Shown here piece by piece: positions 44,076-55,065 of a stretch of DNA of 64,000 nucleotides. The DNA is taken from the NCBI RefSeq assembly GCF_932276165.1, contig NC_064012.1, positions 4,843,501 to 4,907,500 on the forward strand, written 5' to 3'. The position numbers were made by a program, and so were the translations under genes. This stretch comes from Plutella xylostella (lineage: Eukaryota > Arthropoda > Insecta > Lepidoptera > Plutellidae). The notes below the pieces were generated by a model. The model ran no database searches and was not told the origin of the DNA. It saw nothing but the letters and a program-made list of their open reading frames with translations. Positions within the stretch are counted from its first letter, which is position 1. Each line of letters begins with the position of its first letter.

Positions 44076-45507
44076 CAGTACGGAAACCAATCTGGTTTCT
44101 TAAGTTACGGTGTGAGAGGTGAGAGCTTGGGTTGACCAAGTATTACCCAAGTAGTAGGGAAGTAAGTACATCATATTTCTATATTTTATGTTTAAATCTG
44201 TGCGAGCATTATATCGTCTTTTCACAATGTAGCCTCAGCTATATTTTCAGTAAAAAATGTGGGATCAAATTACCTGTGCAGTAGAGCTTTTTCAGAGGAA
44301 GTTGTATTAAGGAATACAAATAAAACTATGTGAGTATAACGAGTTTGGGCGGAAATACGCCATTTTGCACAATGTTGAACCGCCACTACATCAGCTAACA
44401 TTTCACACAAAAAATATAGAAACTTTACAATTCAATGAAAATCAGAGAATTTTTGATCCATACAACTCGCCGGTATTCAATCAAAATGGTACAATAACGG
44501 CCCCTTTTTGTTCGGTGGTTTCACAGTCGTATTACATGGAACAAATGGAAATTAATAAACGCTCCACTATGTATTCGTAGCCAAGGGATCACTCCAGCTT
44601 ACTAAAATGTTTTGGGTTTTCACCACCGAACATTATTTAGCAATAAAAAATCAATAGCCAAATATGATATAACTTGTATGGATCTAACCTAACAGACGTT
44701 TGACAGGCCAGTGACGCTTTATGCATTGTTAATTGCTAATATGTCGGTGGTGGTACGGCAGCAGCTGCGCTACCACGACCCTACCTCGTCGTATTTATCC
44801 TCAGAGTCAATAGTGACCATGAGCTGTGGCACCTCAATATCAATTACGTAAACTTAGTTGTACAGTGTGGGGAAAAGAAACCTGCCCCCTCTTAGGAAGC
44901 CATTCTGAGAGGTCACTTACTAACCCAGTACTTATATTTATGAATCCTGAAAATAATAATATCTTCATAAGTGACCGAAACATGAAATCTGAAATAAATA
45001 ATTAAGTACACACTTAACTAAACACCTGTGTTTCAATTCAAACAGACATCTTTGTACGAAACAATAAGGATACACATGGATCTTCTATTAATTACGATTT
45101 ATTACTGTAGCTCCATTATATGTCAATACATGAGACCTTGGCCTTCGTATCACAATGGGCATAATACTCATAATAGTGCGTTGAAGCGCAGGTCATTACG
45201 CCACTACTAAAGAACTGTGATCGCTGGATAACATACAATGGTAAAAACGGTATATGTACTCGTAACCATGCATTGGATTGGATAATCCCCTTCCTAACTG
45301 ACTTGAAAGAGTACTCAGGTCTCTCAGTTCGTCTATAAATTATTATGTTTTAGTTTTAGTTTCTTACTTAGATTGCTTATATTACTTCTGTATAAAAGGC
45401 TGAAAGGGGCTACAAACATTGCTGTGTCGTATCGTCTCAGTAGTTAAATCAATTGAATGAACACTTCATCGTGCGCTAGTCCAACTAAAAGAAAATCATA
45501 TTCCTAT
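44076..45507. other. Intergenic stretch
   Basis: No gene is recognised. Small + strand frames (44365-44580, 45028-45210) have no known domain. A diverged SINE/LINE scrap with 'gaaacctgccccctcttagg' lies near 44878. Confidence 0.5.
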
Positions 45508-45803
45508 TACACTCGCGAGCTATGAAACGGAAAAGGCTAGCTTAATGAAGTCGTCTGCAATATTGACGTGCATTTAACAGCACATCAGAATTTTGCCAAC
45601 TAAAAATGAGATAATTGTGTAACCCCCTTATTCATAAAAAAGTTATAGGATGCTTTAGCTATTGAACTGTTCTATCACTCTCTGACAGAGAACAATTTGT
45701 TCTTTGATAGAGAGGGACAAAACAATTAAATAGCTAAAGCGTCCTATAACTTTTTTTTATAAATACTTTTTCAAGTGGAACTTTTTCATTGCTCGTGAGT
45801 GTA
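45508..45803. mobile_element. TACACTCACG-family MITE with an inner hairpin
   Basis: Ends 'tacactcgcgagctatgaaa' and 'tttcattgctcgtgagtgta'. Between about 45632 and 45765 a separate hairpin is present: 'aaaaagttataggatgcttt' pairs with 'aaagcgtcctataacttttt' around mirrored 'tctgacagagaacaa' and 'ttgttctttgatagag' blocks. Non-coding. Confidence 0.65.
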
Positions 45804-45969
45804 GGTACCTATATTATGAAAGAAATTGAAGAAGTGAAGTGTGTTTGTGAGGTGGGTTTAATTAGCTTTTATGAAAATTTCAGGCACTGAAATTGTGACT
45901 AGGTGAAGATGACGGGAGCCATCTCGTGTAGTCTTTGCTAGTGAATTTAATTAAGTATATTCAGATACA

Positions 45970-46362
45970 CGAAGCGTCCGTAGTCGAGCGGGACTCAGTG
46001 ATCGTAACTGATCGCTGAGGTTAAGCAACAACTGACACGGTCAGCCATTGGATGGGTGACCAATTTCAAGTGGTGCTTTTCTGGACGCTTCCGTGCTTCG
46101 GACGGCACGTTAAGCCGTGGGTCCCGGTTGCTGCTTCGGTAGCAGTCGTTAAGCCTAGACAGAGGCCTTCGGGCGGCTTGAAAACATCTGACAGTCGGGT
46201 TGCCCACTTACCCGACAACTCTCTCAGCACAAGCTTGCTTGTGTTGGGGTCCACCAACCCGCACTTGGCCAGCGTGGTGGACTAGGCCTAAACCCTTCCT
46301 TCATTGGAAGGAGACCCGTGCCCCAGCAGTGGGGACGTAATGGGTCGTGATTCGTGATGATG
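45970..46362 (+). mobile_element. SINE with 5S-rRNA-like head and LINE-like tail
   Basis: It is flanked by a perfect 11-bp duplication ATTCAGATACA (45959-45969, 46363-46373), so 45970-46362 is one insertion. The first part contains 'gctgaggttaagcaac' and 'ggtcagccattggatggg' followed by 'tgacc', which follow the 5S rRNA internal promoter region and 3' domain. The middle has no known origin. The 3' end, 'tgccccagcagtggggacgt' plus a TGATGAT tail, looks like the end of lepidopteran RTE-type LINEs. This is the SINE3-type build: a 5S head for polymerase III and a LINE tail for mobilisation. Confidence 0.75.
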
Positions 46363-46422
46363 ATTCAGATACAAAAGCACACCGAAACTGAGGTACGGAT
46401 CACTTAATTATAAATATTATTA

Positions 46423-46560
46423 TACACTCACGGGCAATGAAATAGTTCCACTCACAAAAAGCCGACACCAAACGACCCCAATTTTTTCTAACATTTAATT
46501 TAAAATTTGAACAAAATATGATTGTGTTTAGTTGGTAATATTCTGATTCTAAAACTTCAA
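46423..46560. mobile_element. TACACTCACG-family MITE, left end only
   Basis: Starts TACACTCACGGGCAATGAAA and continues with 'gttccactcacaaaa', as in the copy at 41709. The right end is missing. A further GGGGGGTTACTC MITE end is at 46737. Confidence 0.55.
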
Positions 46561-47260
46561 TAGTTTTGCGGGAATGAAAGATAGAATCCAGTCTCGTACT
46601 GAGTCTATATGTATACGAATACATAGAAAACTGTGTAGAAAGGGGTTATATTTACAGTACATAACGAATGCCACTTCAATCAACTTGCCTTTTCAAACAA
46701 AAATACTGCAATCATATCCGTTCGTTCAATTCATACCGGGGGGTTACTCTGGCTTACGAAGAATGAATTGCTGAGCTAACCAAGACTCTATCTCTTTGTA
46801 TTAAACGTACTAATTAAGTATTTGAATGATTTTCTAAACTATACCACACAAATTGTACCTAATGAATATGTATAGGTACCTACTTAGTGTTATTACGCGG
46901 CGCACAGCAAAATATCATCACATCCTTTTTAATATCCAACATAGTACCATATAACCAACACAGTATCTGGGTAGGTACTCGCTATGAAAATGACATAAAA
47001 CAGCTTTCATTTTCTATTCTAACTCCACTTCTCCAATGATGATAATAACGCCAACAACATAGGTTGCAGCTGTTTCATATTTACGTTCTATTAATACTTG
47101 ATGTAGAGCTATTTTATAGTTCACCACTAACAATACAAAGTCTGGAGCATCTCTATCAGCGCTATTCATATTTCAATGGCGCTGTAGCGGGAGTGTTGAT
47201 TGAATGTGTAGAGATTTTCAACCTTTAGGTACCTGTGGAAGTTTTACAGGTGCATTGTAT
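46561..47260. other. Intergenic stretch
   Basis: Apart from the MITE end at 46737-46810, nothing recognisable. Confidence 0.5.
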
Positions 47261-49163
47261 CTAGATTATCAAAAATTCCAACCCGGTTTGCAAGCTTTTC
47301 TGTACATTTCTAGCAGGAAAATACCGAGTATAATCAGTTGAAAAATGTGTTATACCGACAGGTATAAATTCAGCATAGGTTTTTTTAATACGTCACTAAA
47401 CTAGGTACTTATGTTTTTTATACAGACATATACACTGTGAAAAAGAAAGTTATGGCTAAAATATTAAACAACTTACTATTTTGTATATTGGTACGGAATA
47501 ACGGAACCCTTTATGTCCGACTCGGTTTTGGCTGGATTTTTACATACTTAGTTATCTAATAACAATGTTTATATAATCTAGATTTAGCACATCTAGATCT
47601 CAACCGTTGGGGATAGGCACAAAGGTTCCATTCTAGTCAGCCACGTGCATACTCTGACGCAAAGAAACCTGACCCGTCTCAGAATGACAATGCTGCCGAA
47701 GAGTCTTGTTTCTTAGACCCAAACTGTACTTTATAATAATAATATATTGCCAAGTCACTGTAATTATAATATAAAGAAAACTTTTGATAAAATTACTAAA
47801 TGTTGATTTATAACTACAAAATAATTTGAATAGGACTTGGCTTCTATGAGATCTCATAACTTTTTACGATGAAAAGACTGCATCGAGAGACTTGGCATTT
47901 TTTTACATAATTAATGATTTTGGTGGGATCTCAATTATTTTTTGAAAGTAGGTAGGTAAGTATTACTTTTTTTTAGGTGCCATCATCATTTCTTGGACTT
48001 CAGCTACTGCTTTGCTTAGAACCAATTCTCTATCTCTATCTCTTTTGTTTCTTCTCTGTGGCTTTCGTTACTTCTAAGGTAGACAAGTCTGGGCGATATA
48101 TATTTCGGAGTCTATTATATTCAGCTATTGCAGTCGCGTCGCCTGAGCTTTGATGCTACTAAAATTCACATTTATTAAATGTAATCCACCCAAACTAGTC
48201 ACTCTTGAAAGGGCTACGTATGCTTGACCACTGGTTTAAAACTGAAGAACCTATGTCCATTATTGCATTGTTAAGGCTCAGCCCCTGACTCTTATGTATG
48301 GTTATAGCATAAGCTATGCATATGGGGAATTGTTCCCGATGAACATACGCTCTAGAAATAATTTCAAATTTGGTTTTAACAGCACAAAGTTCATATGAGT
48401 GTTCGTGACTAAATTTGATTACTATTGTTTTTACTTTCTTCGGGTCCTCAGGATCATACTTTACACTTTGGACTATACCGATGGAACCATTAACTAAACC
48501 TAAACTAACGTCAATATTTCTTCTGAGCATCACTTTTGCTCCTATTTTATTACTATATTTTCCTCTAAACCTGCTGTCATAGAGGCATCATCTTCATATT
48601 TTCTTATGCATTCGCGAGCCCTTTTCGATAGATGTTTCGGACAATCTATACTATCTCTCGCAGTAAGTTGTATTTCGGGAGTCGGAAGGGAATTAAGCAT
48701 AGCACTGTTTAATTGTTGGCACATATTTTTGGTAGGTAATAAGCAAACTGTATCATCAGGAAGATTAGATAAATATTTAATAATTTCACGTAATCTGTTT
48801 TCATTGGAATGAGAATTAAGAGCAATTAATCGATTTGTTAATAAAATTAAATCATGGTCTTTTTGTAAAGTACCTAACACCTAATCTTATTCTATTTAAC
48901 ATTTCAACAAAGTTAGAGTCTCATTGAGCTGTCTCATGTTGATAGTGAGTTCGTCATATTTAAATAACTCAGTCCAGAGGTTAAGCATACTTAGAGAATC
49001 TAAGAGTTTATGAGTTTCGGCGACAGTAAGTTTTGTAAAAGGAGAACTTTCTCTTACTGGCGGCAGTTGTAATACATCTCCGAAAACTAACATATGTTTC
49101 AAACCAAACGTTAACCAAACTAACATATGTTTCGTTCCAAACCACCCATTTTCATCTTCTAAG

Positions 49164-49718
49164 GGTCAATTTATACTGGGGCAGAGTCGAAGCGCAGCGA
49201 AGCGTCAAATTCTTCACAACTAAAGCAAAGCCGCACGAATGGTTGGTCACGCGTAGACGCGCGAATCGCGAAGAATGCGCGCGACTTTTTAAAATCTCAG
49301 TAGCAATGTGTGTGAAGAAATCCGCAGGAGAACTAAAGTTACCGACATAGCCAAAAGGATTAGCACGCTGAAGTGGCAATGGGCTGGCCACGTAGCCCGC
49401 AGAGCCGACGACCGCTGGAGTACAAAGGTTCTGGAGAGGAGACCCCGTGTCGGCAAACGGCGTGTCGGTCGCCCCCCAACCCGTTGGTCTGATGATCTGC
49501 GGAAGGTAGTGGGAAGCCGCTGGATGCAGATGGCGGGTGACCGTTTGGGGTGGCGATCGTTAAGAGAGGCCTATGTCCAACAGTGGACTACAGAAGGCTG
49601 AGAGAGAGAGAGAGAGAAATGTGTGCGTTATGCTGTGGAGTTAATGTTGTATTTGTAATGTTCAGTATTGAATAGACGCTTCGATGCGCTTCGACTCTGT
49701 ACTAGTATAAATTGACCC
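49164..49718. mobile_element. PIF/Harbinger-like MITE inserted in the helicase, itself holding a LINE fragment
   Basis: Ends GGGTCAATTTATACT (49164) and AGTATAAATTGACCC (to 49718) are inverted repeats of about 45 bp, containing 'cagagtcgaagcgca' on both sides. TAA flanks each side (49161-49163, 49719-49721), the 3-bp TWA duplication typical of PIF/Harbinger. Removing 49164-49718 and one TAA rejoins the helicase frame region. Confidence 0.82.
49313..49617 (+). mobile_element. RTE-type LINE 3' end with GA tail
   Basis: The + strand encodes the RTE C-terminus: 'TDIAKRISTLKWQWAGHVAR', 'VGRPPTRWSDDLRKVVG' and 'REAYVQQWTTEG', stop near 49601, then an AG dinucleotide tail. Flanked by an 8-bp duplication AATGTGTG (49305-49312, 49618-49625). 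It is heavily 5'-truncated. Confidence 0.82.
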
Positions 49719-50010
49719 TAAGCTATCAAATATTTCAGACAAGCGTAAATAAATATACGTTAGTGTTACACTTGAAGGACTTCGTCAGAAAGTGGTTTGT
49801 ATTGAGGAGTTTGCTTGTGCTCTACAGGCAGCTGCAAGGGACGATGTATTGTCAAGCCATTCACATTGAATCAGCTATTCCTGTAGGAGCACTAATAGCG
49901 ACTTTTTTTAATTTAGGAATCTTTTTACCCAGGCTTTTAAATTTTTTATTAAAAATCTTTTGCCAGTGCCACCAGTTCCACTTACAAAGCAACGTAGAAT
50001 ATTACCGTTA

Positions 50011-50382
50011 TCATTGTTTATTGTTTTTGTTACCATGTCAAACACTCTTTTTTGATCAACGTTAAGCTTTGCGATCATACTTTCAATATTTTCATCAGTT
50101 TGCTTATCTTCTGCTACGTTGATTCGTTGAATGTCATCCATTGCATTTACTGCCTCTAAAGCTTTAAAATGTAATAGGTTTTCGGGGCCCTCGTCATCAT
50201 TGTTTATTGTTTTTGTTACCATGTCAAACACTCTTTTTTGATCAACGTTAAGCTTTGCGATCATACTTTCAATATTTTCATCAGTTTGCTTATCTTCTGC
50301 TACGTTGATTCGTTGAATGTCATCCATTGCATTTACTGCCTCTAAAGCTTTAAAATGTAATAGGTTTTCGGGGCCCTCGTCA
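50011..50382 (-). repeat. Perfect 186-bp tandem duplication inside the helicase
   Basis: Units 50011-50196 and 50197-50382 show no difference by eye. 186 bp equals 62 codons, so the duplication is in frame. Each unit encodes the segment from 'DDEGPENLLHF' through 'NVDQKRVFDMVTKTINN', which directly precedes the Walker A strand. Either a very recent slip or an assembly artefact. Confidence 0.85.
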
Positions 50383-50727
50383 TCATTACCGTTTCCTTTG
50401 TACTGATTCATTTTGGCTACTTTTACCTCTATCATTTCAAAAGCTTTCTCTATCTTGTATCTCGATTCCAATCTTGCGTTACCACAGTCGACTCCCTCTT
50501 TAAGATCACCTTTTACTACGTTAAAGCCTCCGTGTAAGTTTCACATCCCATCTTAAGATCATCCAGGGAGCGCCATGTAGCGAGAAGCAATGAGAAAAAG
50601 TATTTTTCTGGTGTCTGCTCTACGTCGTACAAATAATGATTAATCAAATATGGTCTACACCTCCTTTTTAAGATTTTTTGCCGCCATGTAACTCATAATA
50701 CTCAACGTTGGTAGAAACTGCACGTGA

Positions 50728-52419
50728 TCAAACAATGTCGTAATTTTGGGCAAAACTGTATAAATTAATTAGCTCTAATTCTTTAGGCCTATTTGGGTAA
50801 TAGTCATCAATCCAAGACTCATAAAATATATCAGTAGACTCTGGTTCAAGCATCATCATGTCAGTCTTAGATTTAACGCGTCGGTTTCGATGAATATTTA
50901 CGTCAAGCCATCGAATTGTTGTATTTGGGTCAGTGCCGTACAGAGGAATGCCAAGCAATGTATCACTTGCTTCAAGGGCTCCACACTCTCTATTAGACAA
51001 CCCTCTAAGTCCAATATTAAATAAGCGGCTTCTTAAGCATTTCGTTGAGTTCAAATCTTCGAATAAGTCTGTTGTGTGGGATTTTTCACTTTTGGTTGTG
51101 TATTTTGTGAATTCAAGATATCAGTTTTTTCGCCAACGTATTGAATGACAGTATTCCCATTCCATGCTAGCAAAATTGCCGCATTGTAATCATAAACCAT
51201 TGACCACTCTTTGTTCCGGACTATATTATAAAGCCGATTATTAGGGGATAGTGTTTTTCTTGCAGCTATTGATTCAACAATGTCTCTAATGCTACTGTGA
51301 TTGGGCGCGGAAACCCAAATCGTCAGACTAACACAAACCCTTTTCTAAGTTCCGAAATGGAGCGTTTCTTCTCCTTTCGTTCAAAGGGTATATTGTGTAC
51401 TGTTCAAAGTTATCATATTCTTTTTGAGAAGTAATTTGAGTAAGAAGTGCACTGTTACCTTCTACAGTCATGTCATCTACCGGAGATTCTGATCGATCAA
51501 CTATATGTTGCACATTTTCATTTAAATTGCCAATTAATTGTTGGGGAGAATCGGGTATATTTATTTCGGAATATAGAGCATTTTTACATTTAAGATATTG
51601 CAATGCTCGGTAAACCTTATTTACATCTACTATATCTTCCCACACTATTTTTTTTGTTGGCATACCTCGTACCATGATGAAGAGTTCCGGGTTGGCAAGC
51701 GGATTTTCTGGTATAGGTAGTTTTTTTATTGTTTCTTGAAGAGGCAACGGCAGGTGAAAAGTTCGGCCTTTTACTTTCTTCGCCATAATTATGGTGATGA
51801 GGTAAATGTTTGTTTGCAACGGAGTTCATTGTCATCACTACTTGAAATGCTTTAGCACGTTGAATCAATATCTTTTCAAAGTCATTTAACTGGCTTATCT
51901 TTTGTGGAACAGTACTGATGTAAAGATCTTTTAAAATACAGGTTGCTAGAAGTTGATTTGCTCTAATCTTTTGTAAACATAAATGGCAAATCTGTGGACT
52001 ATGAGTTGAATTATGTTTGTTATAATATTCAACTAGATTACTCCAAACACTAGTTTTGATAGGATGTCTTAAGCGGTTCATAGCAGAAACGTCTCTTTTG
52101 AAACAAAGTTTCGTAGAAGACATGCATTCATACTTAGGAGTATCAAGACTTTTTATTTTTAGGGATTTGATTGCGACCTTATATTTATTAATAATTTCAT
52201 CTTCAACTTTTTCAGTCGATTCTTCACTGTCCATAATTGTATTCCGTATTCCTTTAACTTTTTCAAATCTGTTGTTTCTAGTGATTCATCTATATCATTC
52301 AAAAGTTTACAAATACTTAACACTTCATAAATATATCTTGAAATAATTCTCAATCGTGGAAAATGCGATTTTACAGAATTTATGCATGTTAGATTTTCAA
52401 ATATTACCTTTTGTTCCAT
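50728..52419 (-). pseudogene. Helitron-associated N-terminal region, broken into several frames
   Basis: Pieces on the - strand: 52159-52419; 51617-52234 ('ICHLCLQKIRANQLLATCIL', 'LNDFEKILIQRAKAFQVV'); 51328-51790 ('FHLPLPLQETIKKLPIPENP', 'FIMVRGMPTKKIVWEDIVDV'); and 50728-51054 ('LRGLSNRECGALEASDTLLG', 'WLDVNIHRNRR'). The Cys-pair and 'KAFQVV' region followed by 'LPLPL..P' matches the uncharacterised domain (DUF6570 type) found upstream of the helicase in arthropod Helitron/Pif1-like proteins; that assignment is from memory. Frameshifts separate the pieces, and the HUH nuclease expected between them and the helicase is not visible. Confidence 0.65.
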
Positions 52420-52685
52420 TAACGCGTAGTATTGGATTGTAGTTTTGTCCGCTAAGTGTTCAAATATTTTTGTTAGTGTTTCGATAATATTCTTATATAG
52501 AGAGCATATATCATCACAACATGACCAAACTAGACTTTTACCTTGTTTTTCTATGTCTCCAAAGACAGCTTTTCAAGCATCGTTTATTTTAATAGCTGTT
52601 TCCTTAGTGTGACAGTGCTACCTGCCTAGACCTATGGACTTTAGTGTAGGTGAAATAAAAAGGCGAGGCAGAGTCCAGTTAAAAA

Positions 52686-55065
52686 ATATAATAATAATAA
52701 TAATATAATAATATAGCCTTTATTCCCAAAACAAAGTAAAAGATAATAATATCAAAGTTGCAATAATTCTTAAAATTAGTTTACAAATTCATACACATTT
52801 TATAAATTAACAAATAAGATTTCATTGAATTAACAGTTTATAATATCGGATAATTGTATTTTAGGTGAATAATTGAATTAATAGTATATGATAAGGTTAT
52901 AAATGATATTATTAATTGTCTAACCTAACAAAATAGTCATGCATTAAATAAAATTTATACAGTAGAATGTCAGACAATTGTATTTTAAATTAATAAATTG
53001 AATTAATAGAGTAAAATAAAATTAATATGATAATGAATTCACTATCTAACAAAATAAACATGCATTTATAATTTTGAGTTAATTATTTGGGCACCCGTGC
53101 TTGGGTATAGGCCTCCTCCATATATTTCCAGGTCTTTCTCTCTTGGGCCGTTCTCGTCCAGGTGTGTCCGGCAACCTCGACTATGTCATCGCACCAGCGT
53201 TGTTTGGGCCTTCCCACTGGTCTGCGGCCATCTCTGGGGAGCCAGTGCAGGACACGTTCGCTCCATCGTCCATCTGTAGCTCTAGCGATATGACCGGCCC
53301 ATTTCCACTTAAGTTTACAGACTGTGGAAGCTGCATCAACGATTTTTGTGGTAGCTCTTATGTCCAGATTTCTGATTCTATCTTTTAGTTTAAGGTTTAG
53401 AAGTGACCTCTCTGCAGCTCTTTGGAATACCGAGATTTTTTTAATAACTTCTTTTGTAAGTACCCAACTCTGGCATCCATAAATTAGGGTTGGTAAAATG
53501 GTGTTATCCATCAGCTTCTTCTTCAAGTGGACTGGCAAGTTGCTCTTGAATATTTCTTTATGTGACCAGTATCTTTTCCAGGCCAACGCTATTCTCCTGT
53601 CTATTTCTTTGTTTAAGGCATTGCTAAAAGATATTGTTTGGCCGAGGTAGATGTAATCGTCTACGTATTCTATTGATCCAGATGATATTGTTATTGGCAT
53701 TTGCTCTCCATTTGTCATAATTTTTGTTTTGGTCGTATTCATTTGTAGCCCAACTTTGCTACTCTCATTGTCAAGCGTCATCAGCATTTGTTGCAGATAT
53801 TCCGCACTTTCAGAGATTACTACTATATCATCTGCAAAGCGTAGGTGCGTGAGTTTTTCACCGTTGATGTTGATACCATATTCTTCCCATTTCAGGTTTC
53901 TGAAGATATGCTCTAGTACCGCTGTAAATAGTTTAGGTGAAAGTGGGTCGCCTTGTTTTACCCCTCTATGAATTTCGAAGCTTGTTCCAATCGTTTCCAG
54001 TTTTATTTTGGCTGAACTATTTTTGTATATAGTTTGGACTATGTTTATAAATTTTTGGTGTATTCCTTGCTGAGCCAGGCTTTTCCAGAGAAAATCGTGT
54101 GAGATTGAATCGAAAGCTTTAGTATAGTCTACGAACGCTAGGTATAGTGTCTTATTATATTCGTTGTATTTCTCTATTATTTGTGTTATCGTGAATATGT
54201 GGTCTAAAGTTGAGTAGCCCTTTCTGAAACCGGCTTGTTCCCGAGGCTGTTGTTCATCTAGACTTTTGCTTATCCTATTCAGTATAACCGACGAGAAAAC
54301 TTTGTAGAGGACTGCCAGTAGACATATAGGTCGATAGTTATCGATTACATTAGGGTCCCCTTTTTTGTACAGTAGGGTTATTAATGAGTTGCTCCAGTCT
54401 TCGGGAATCACTACTTGTTCTAAAATTTCATTAAAGAGCTTTGTTAAGTGCGGTACCAAAGGCTCTATCATCGCTAATATGGCGTCGTTTGTGATATTAT
54501 CTTCTCCTGAACTTTTTCCTTTTTTCAGTTTATTTATTGCCCACTCTACCTCGCGGTTTAAGATACATGGAATAGTCTCTGATATTCTTTGATGTGCTAT
54601 TATCTCTTCTGTTGTATTATTTTTTGAGTATAGTTGTTCATAGAAGTCTGTTGCCGTTTTTATTATGTCTTTTCTATTGGACGTTTTATCCCCTTTGGCA
54701 TTCTTCAGTGATTTCACCCACTCTTTGCCTCCATTAAATTGTTTGAGACTGCGTTTGGTTGAACTTTTTTCTTCTAATTCTTTTTCTAAAAGTTCGAGTC
54801 TCCTTTTTTGTCTATTTCGAAGAATTTTTTTGGCTATTTTCTTGTGTAGCGTTTTAAGACGTTTCCTTTGCTCAAATGTCCTGTTACTTACATTTTTTAG
54901 GGTGTTTCTTTCCATTATCATAGACTCTATGTCTTCAGTAATTATATTGTTGTTATAAGGATGTTGTGTTGTACTTGGTAGTTTTGTAAGGCTCTCCTTA
55001 ATTTTGGTCAAGGTGTGTTTATAGTTTGTTTCAATAGGTTCATCATCATTATATGTAAATTGATC
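52686..55065 (-). mobile_element. RTE-clade LINE, 5'-truncated, long open reading frame
   Basis: The 3' end lies at low coordinates: a (TAA)n-type tail at 52686-52718 next to 'ggaataaaggctatatta' (- strand), an end also seen at 59440-59466. The body encodes the 642-codon frame below. The 5' side stops at the CTAG of Helitron copy 2 (55066); the endonuclease part is missing, either because the LINE was 5'-truncated or because the Helitron inserted into it. Confidence 0.8.
53083..55011 (-). CDS. RTE reverse transcriptase, uninterrupted but lacking the endonuclease
   Basis: An open frame (642 codons from a TTG at 55011, and open on to about 55065) ends in a stop at 53083. Reading order: Lys/Arg-rich linker; RT motifs 'LITLLYKKGDPNVIDNYRPI', 'EQAGFRKGYSTLDHI', 'FVDYTKAFDSISHDFLW', 'GVKQGDPLSPKLFTAVL' and catalytic 'LRFADDIVVIS' near residue 385; thumb-like 'YVDDYIYLGQTISFSN'; C-terminal 'CKLKWKWAGHIARATD' and 'GRPKQRWCDDIVEVAG'. 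The catalytic FADD is intact, unlike the FADY of the copy at 34803. RTE proteins normally carry an APE endonuclease ahead of this; here it is absent. No start codon of its own is evident, so it is probably not expressed as a functional element. Confidence 0.85.
   Translation of the reverse strand: MTKIKESLTKLPSTTQHPYNNNIITEDIESMIMERNTLKNVSNRTFEQRKRLKTLHKKIAKKILRNRQKRRLELLEKELEEKSSTKRSLKQFNGGKEWVKSLKNAKGDKTSNRKDIIKTATDFYEQLYSKNNTTEEIIAHQRISETIPCILNREVEWAINKLKKGKSSGEDNITNDAILAMIEPLVPHLTKLFNEILEQVVIPEDWSNSLITLLYKKGDPNVIDNYRPICLLAVLYKVFSSVILNRISKSLDEQQPREQAGFRKGYSTLDHIFTITQIIEKYNEYNKTLYLAFVDYTKAFDSISHDFLWKSLAQQGIHQKFINIVQTIYKNSSAKIKLETIGTSFEIHRGVKQGDPLSPKLFTAVLEHIFRNLKWEEYGININGEKLTHLRFADDIVVISESAEYLQQMLMTLDNESSKVGLQMNTTKTKIMTNGEQMPITISSGSIEYVDDYIYLGQTISFSNALNKEIDRRIALAWKRYWSHKEIFKSNLPVHLKKKLMDNTILPTLIYGCQSWVLTKEVIKKISVFQRAAERSLLNLKLKDRIRNLDIRATTKIVDAASTVCKLKWKWAGHIARATDGRWSERVLHWLPRDGRRPVGRPKQRWCDDIVEVAGHTWTRTAQERKTWKYMEEAYTQARVPK

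Larger units (their letters stand above)
48195..50471 (-). pseudogene. Helitron Pif1-type DNA helicase, broken
   Basis: Superfamily 1 helicase motifs occur in order on the - strand: 'VSGTGGTGKRFLIK' (Walker A, about 49975), 'AISAPTGIA' (motif Ia, about 49880), 'LVFGDVLQLPPVRE' (about 49090), 'INMRQLNETLTLL' (about 48930), 'TARDSIDCP' (about 48660), 'DVSLGLVNGSIGIVQSV' (about 48500) and 'AITIHKSQGLSLNNA' (motif VI, about 48300). In life this domain unwinds DNA during rolling-circle transposition. The gene is disabled: stops and frameshifts follow Walker A, the Walker B (DEVSM) region is lost where the MITE 49164-49718 inserted, the frame breaks again near 48880 and 48540, and a 62-codon duplication precedes Walker A. 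Confidence 0.88.
47261..52620 (-). mobile_element. Autonomous-type Helitron remnant (copy 1)
   Basis: The 3' end on the - strand is CTAG at 47261-47264. Sequence from there is nearly identical to 55066 onward, and the identity stops exactly at this CTAG. The body encodes a broken Pif1-type helicase (48195-50471) and an upstream region typical of insect Helitron proteins (50728-52419). No HUH replication-initiator motif was found, and the 5' end (TC) was not located. A MITE with a LINE inside it (49164-49718) interrupts it, and an RTE lies at its upstream border (52686). Confidence 0.75.

Noticed and set aside
44365..44580. Small + strand gene of 71 codons
   Set aside because: No recognisable motif, no promoter or splice evidence; composition like surrounding intergenic DNA.
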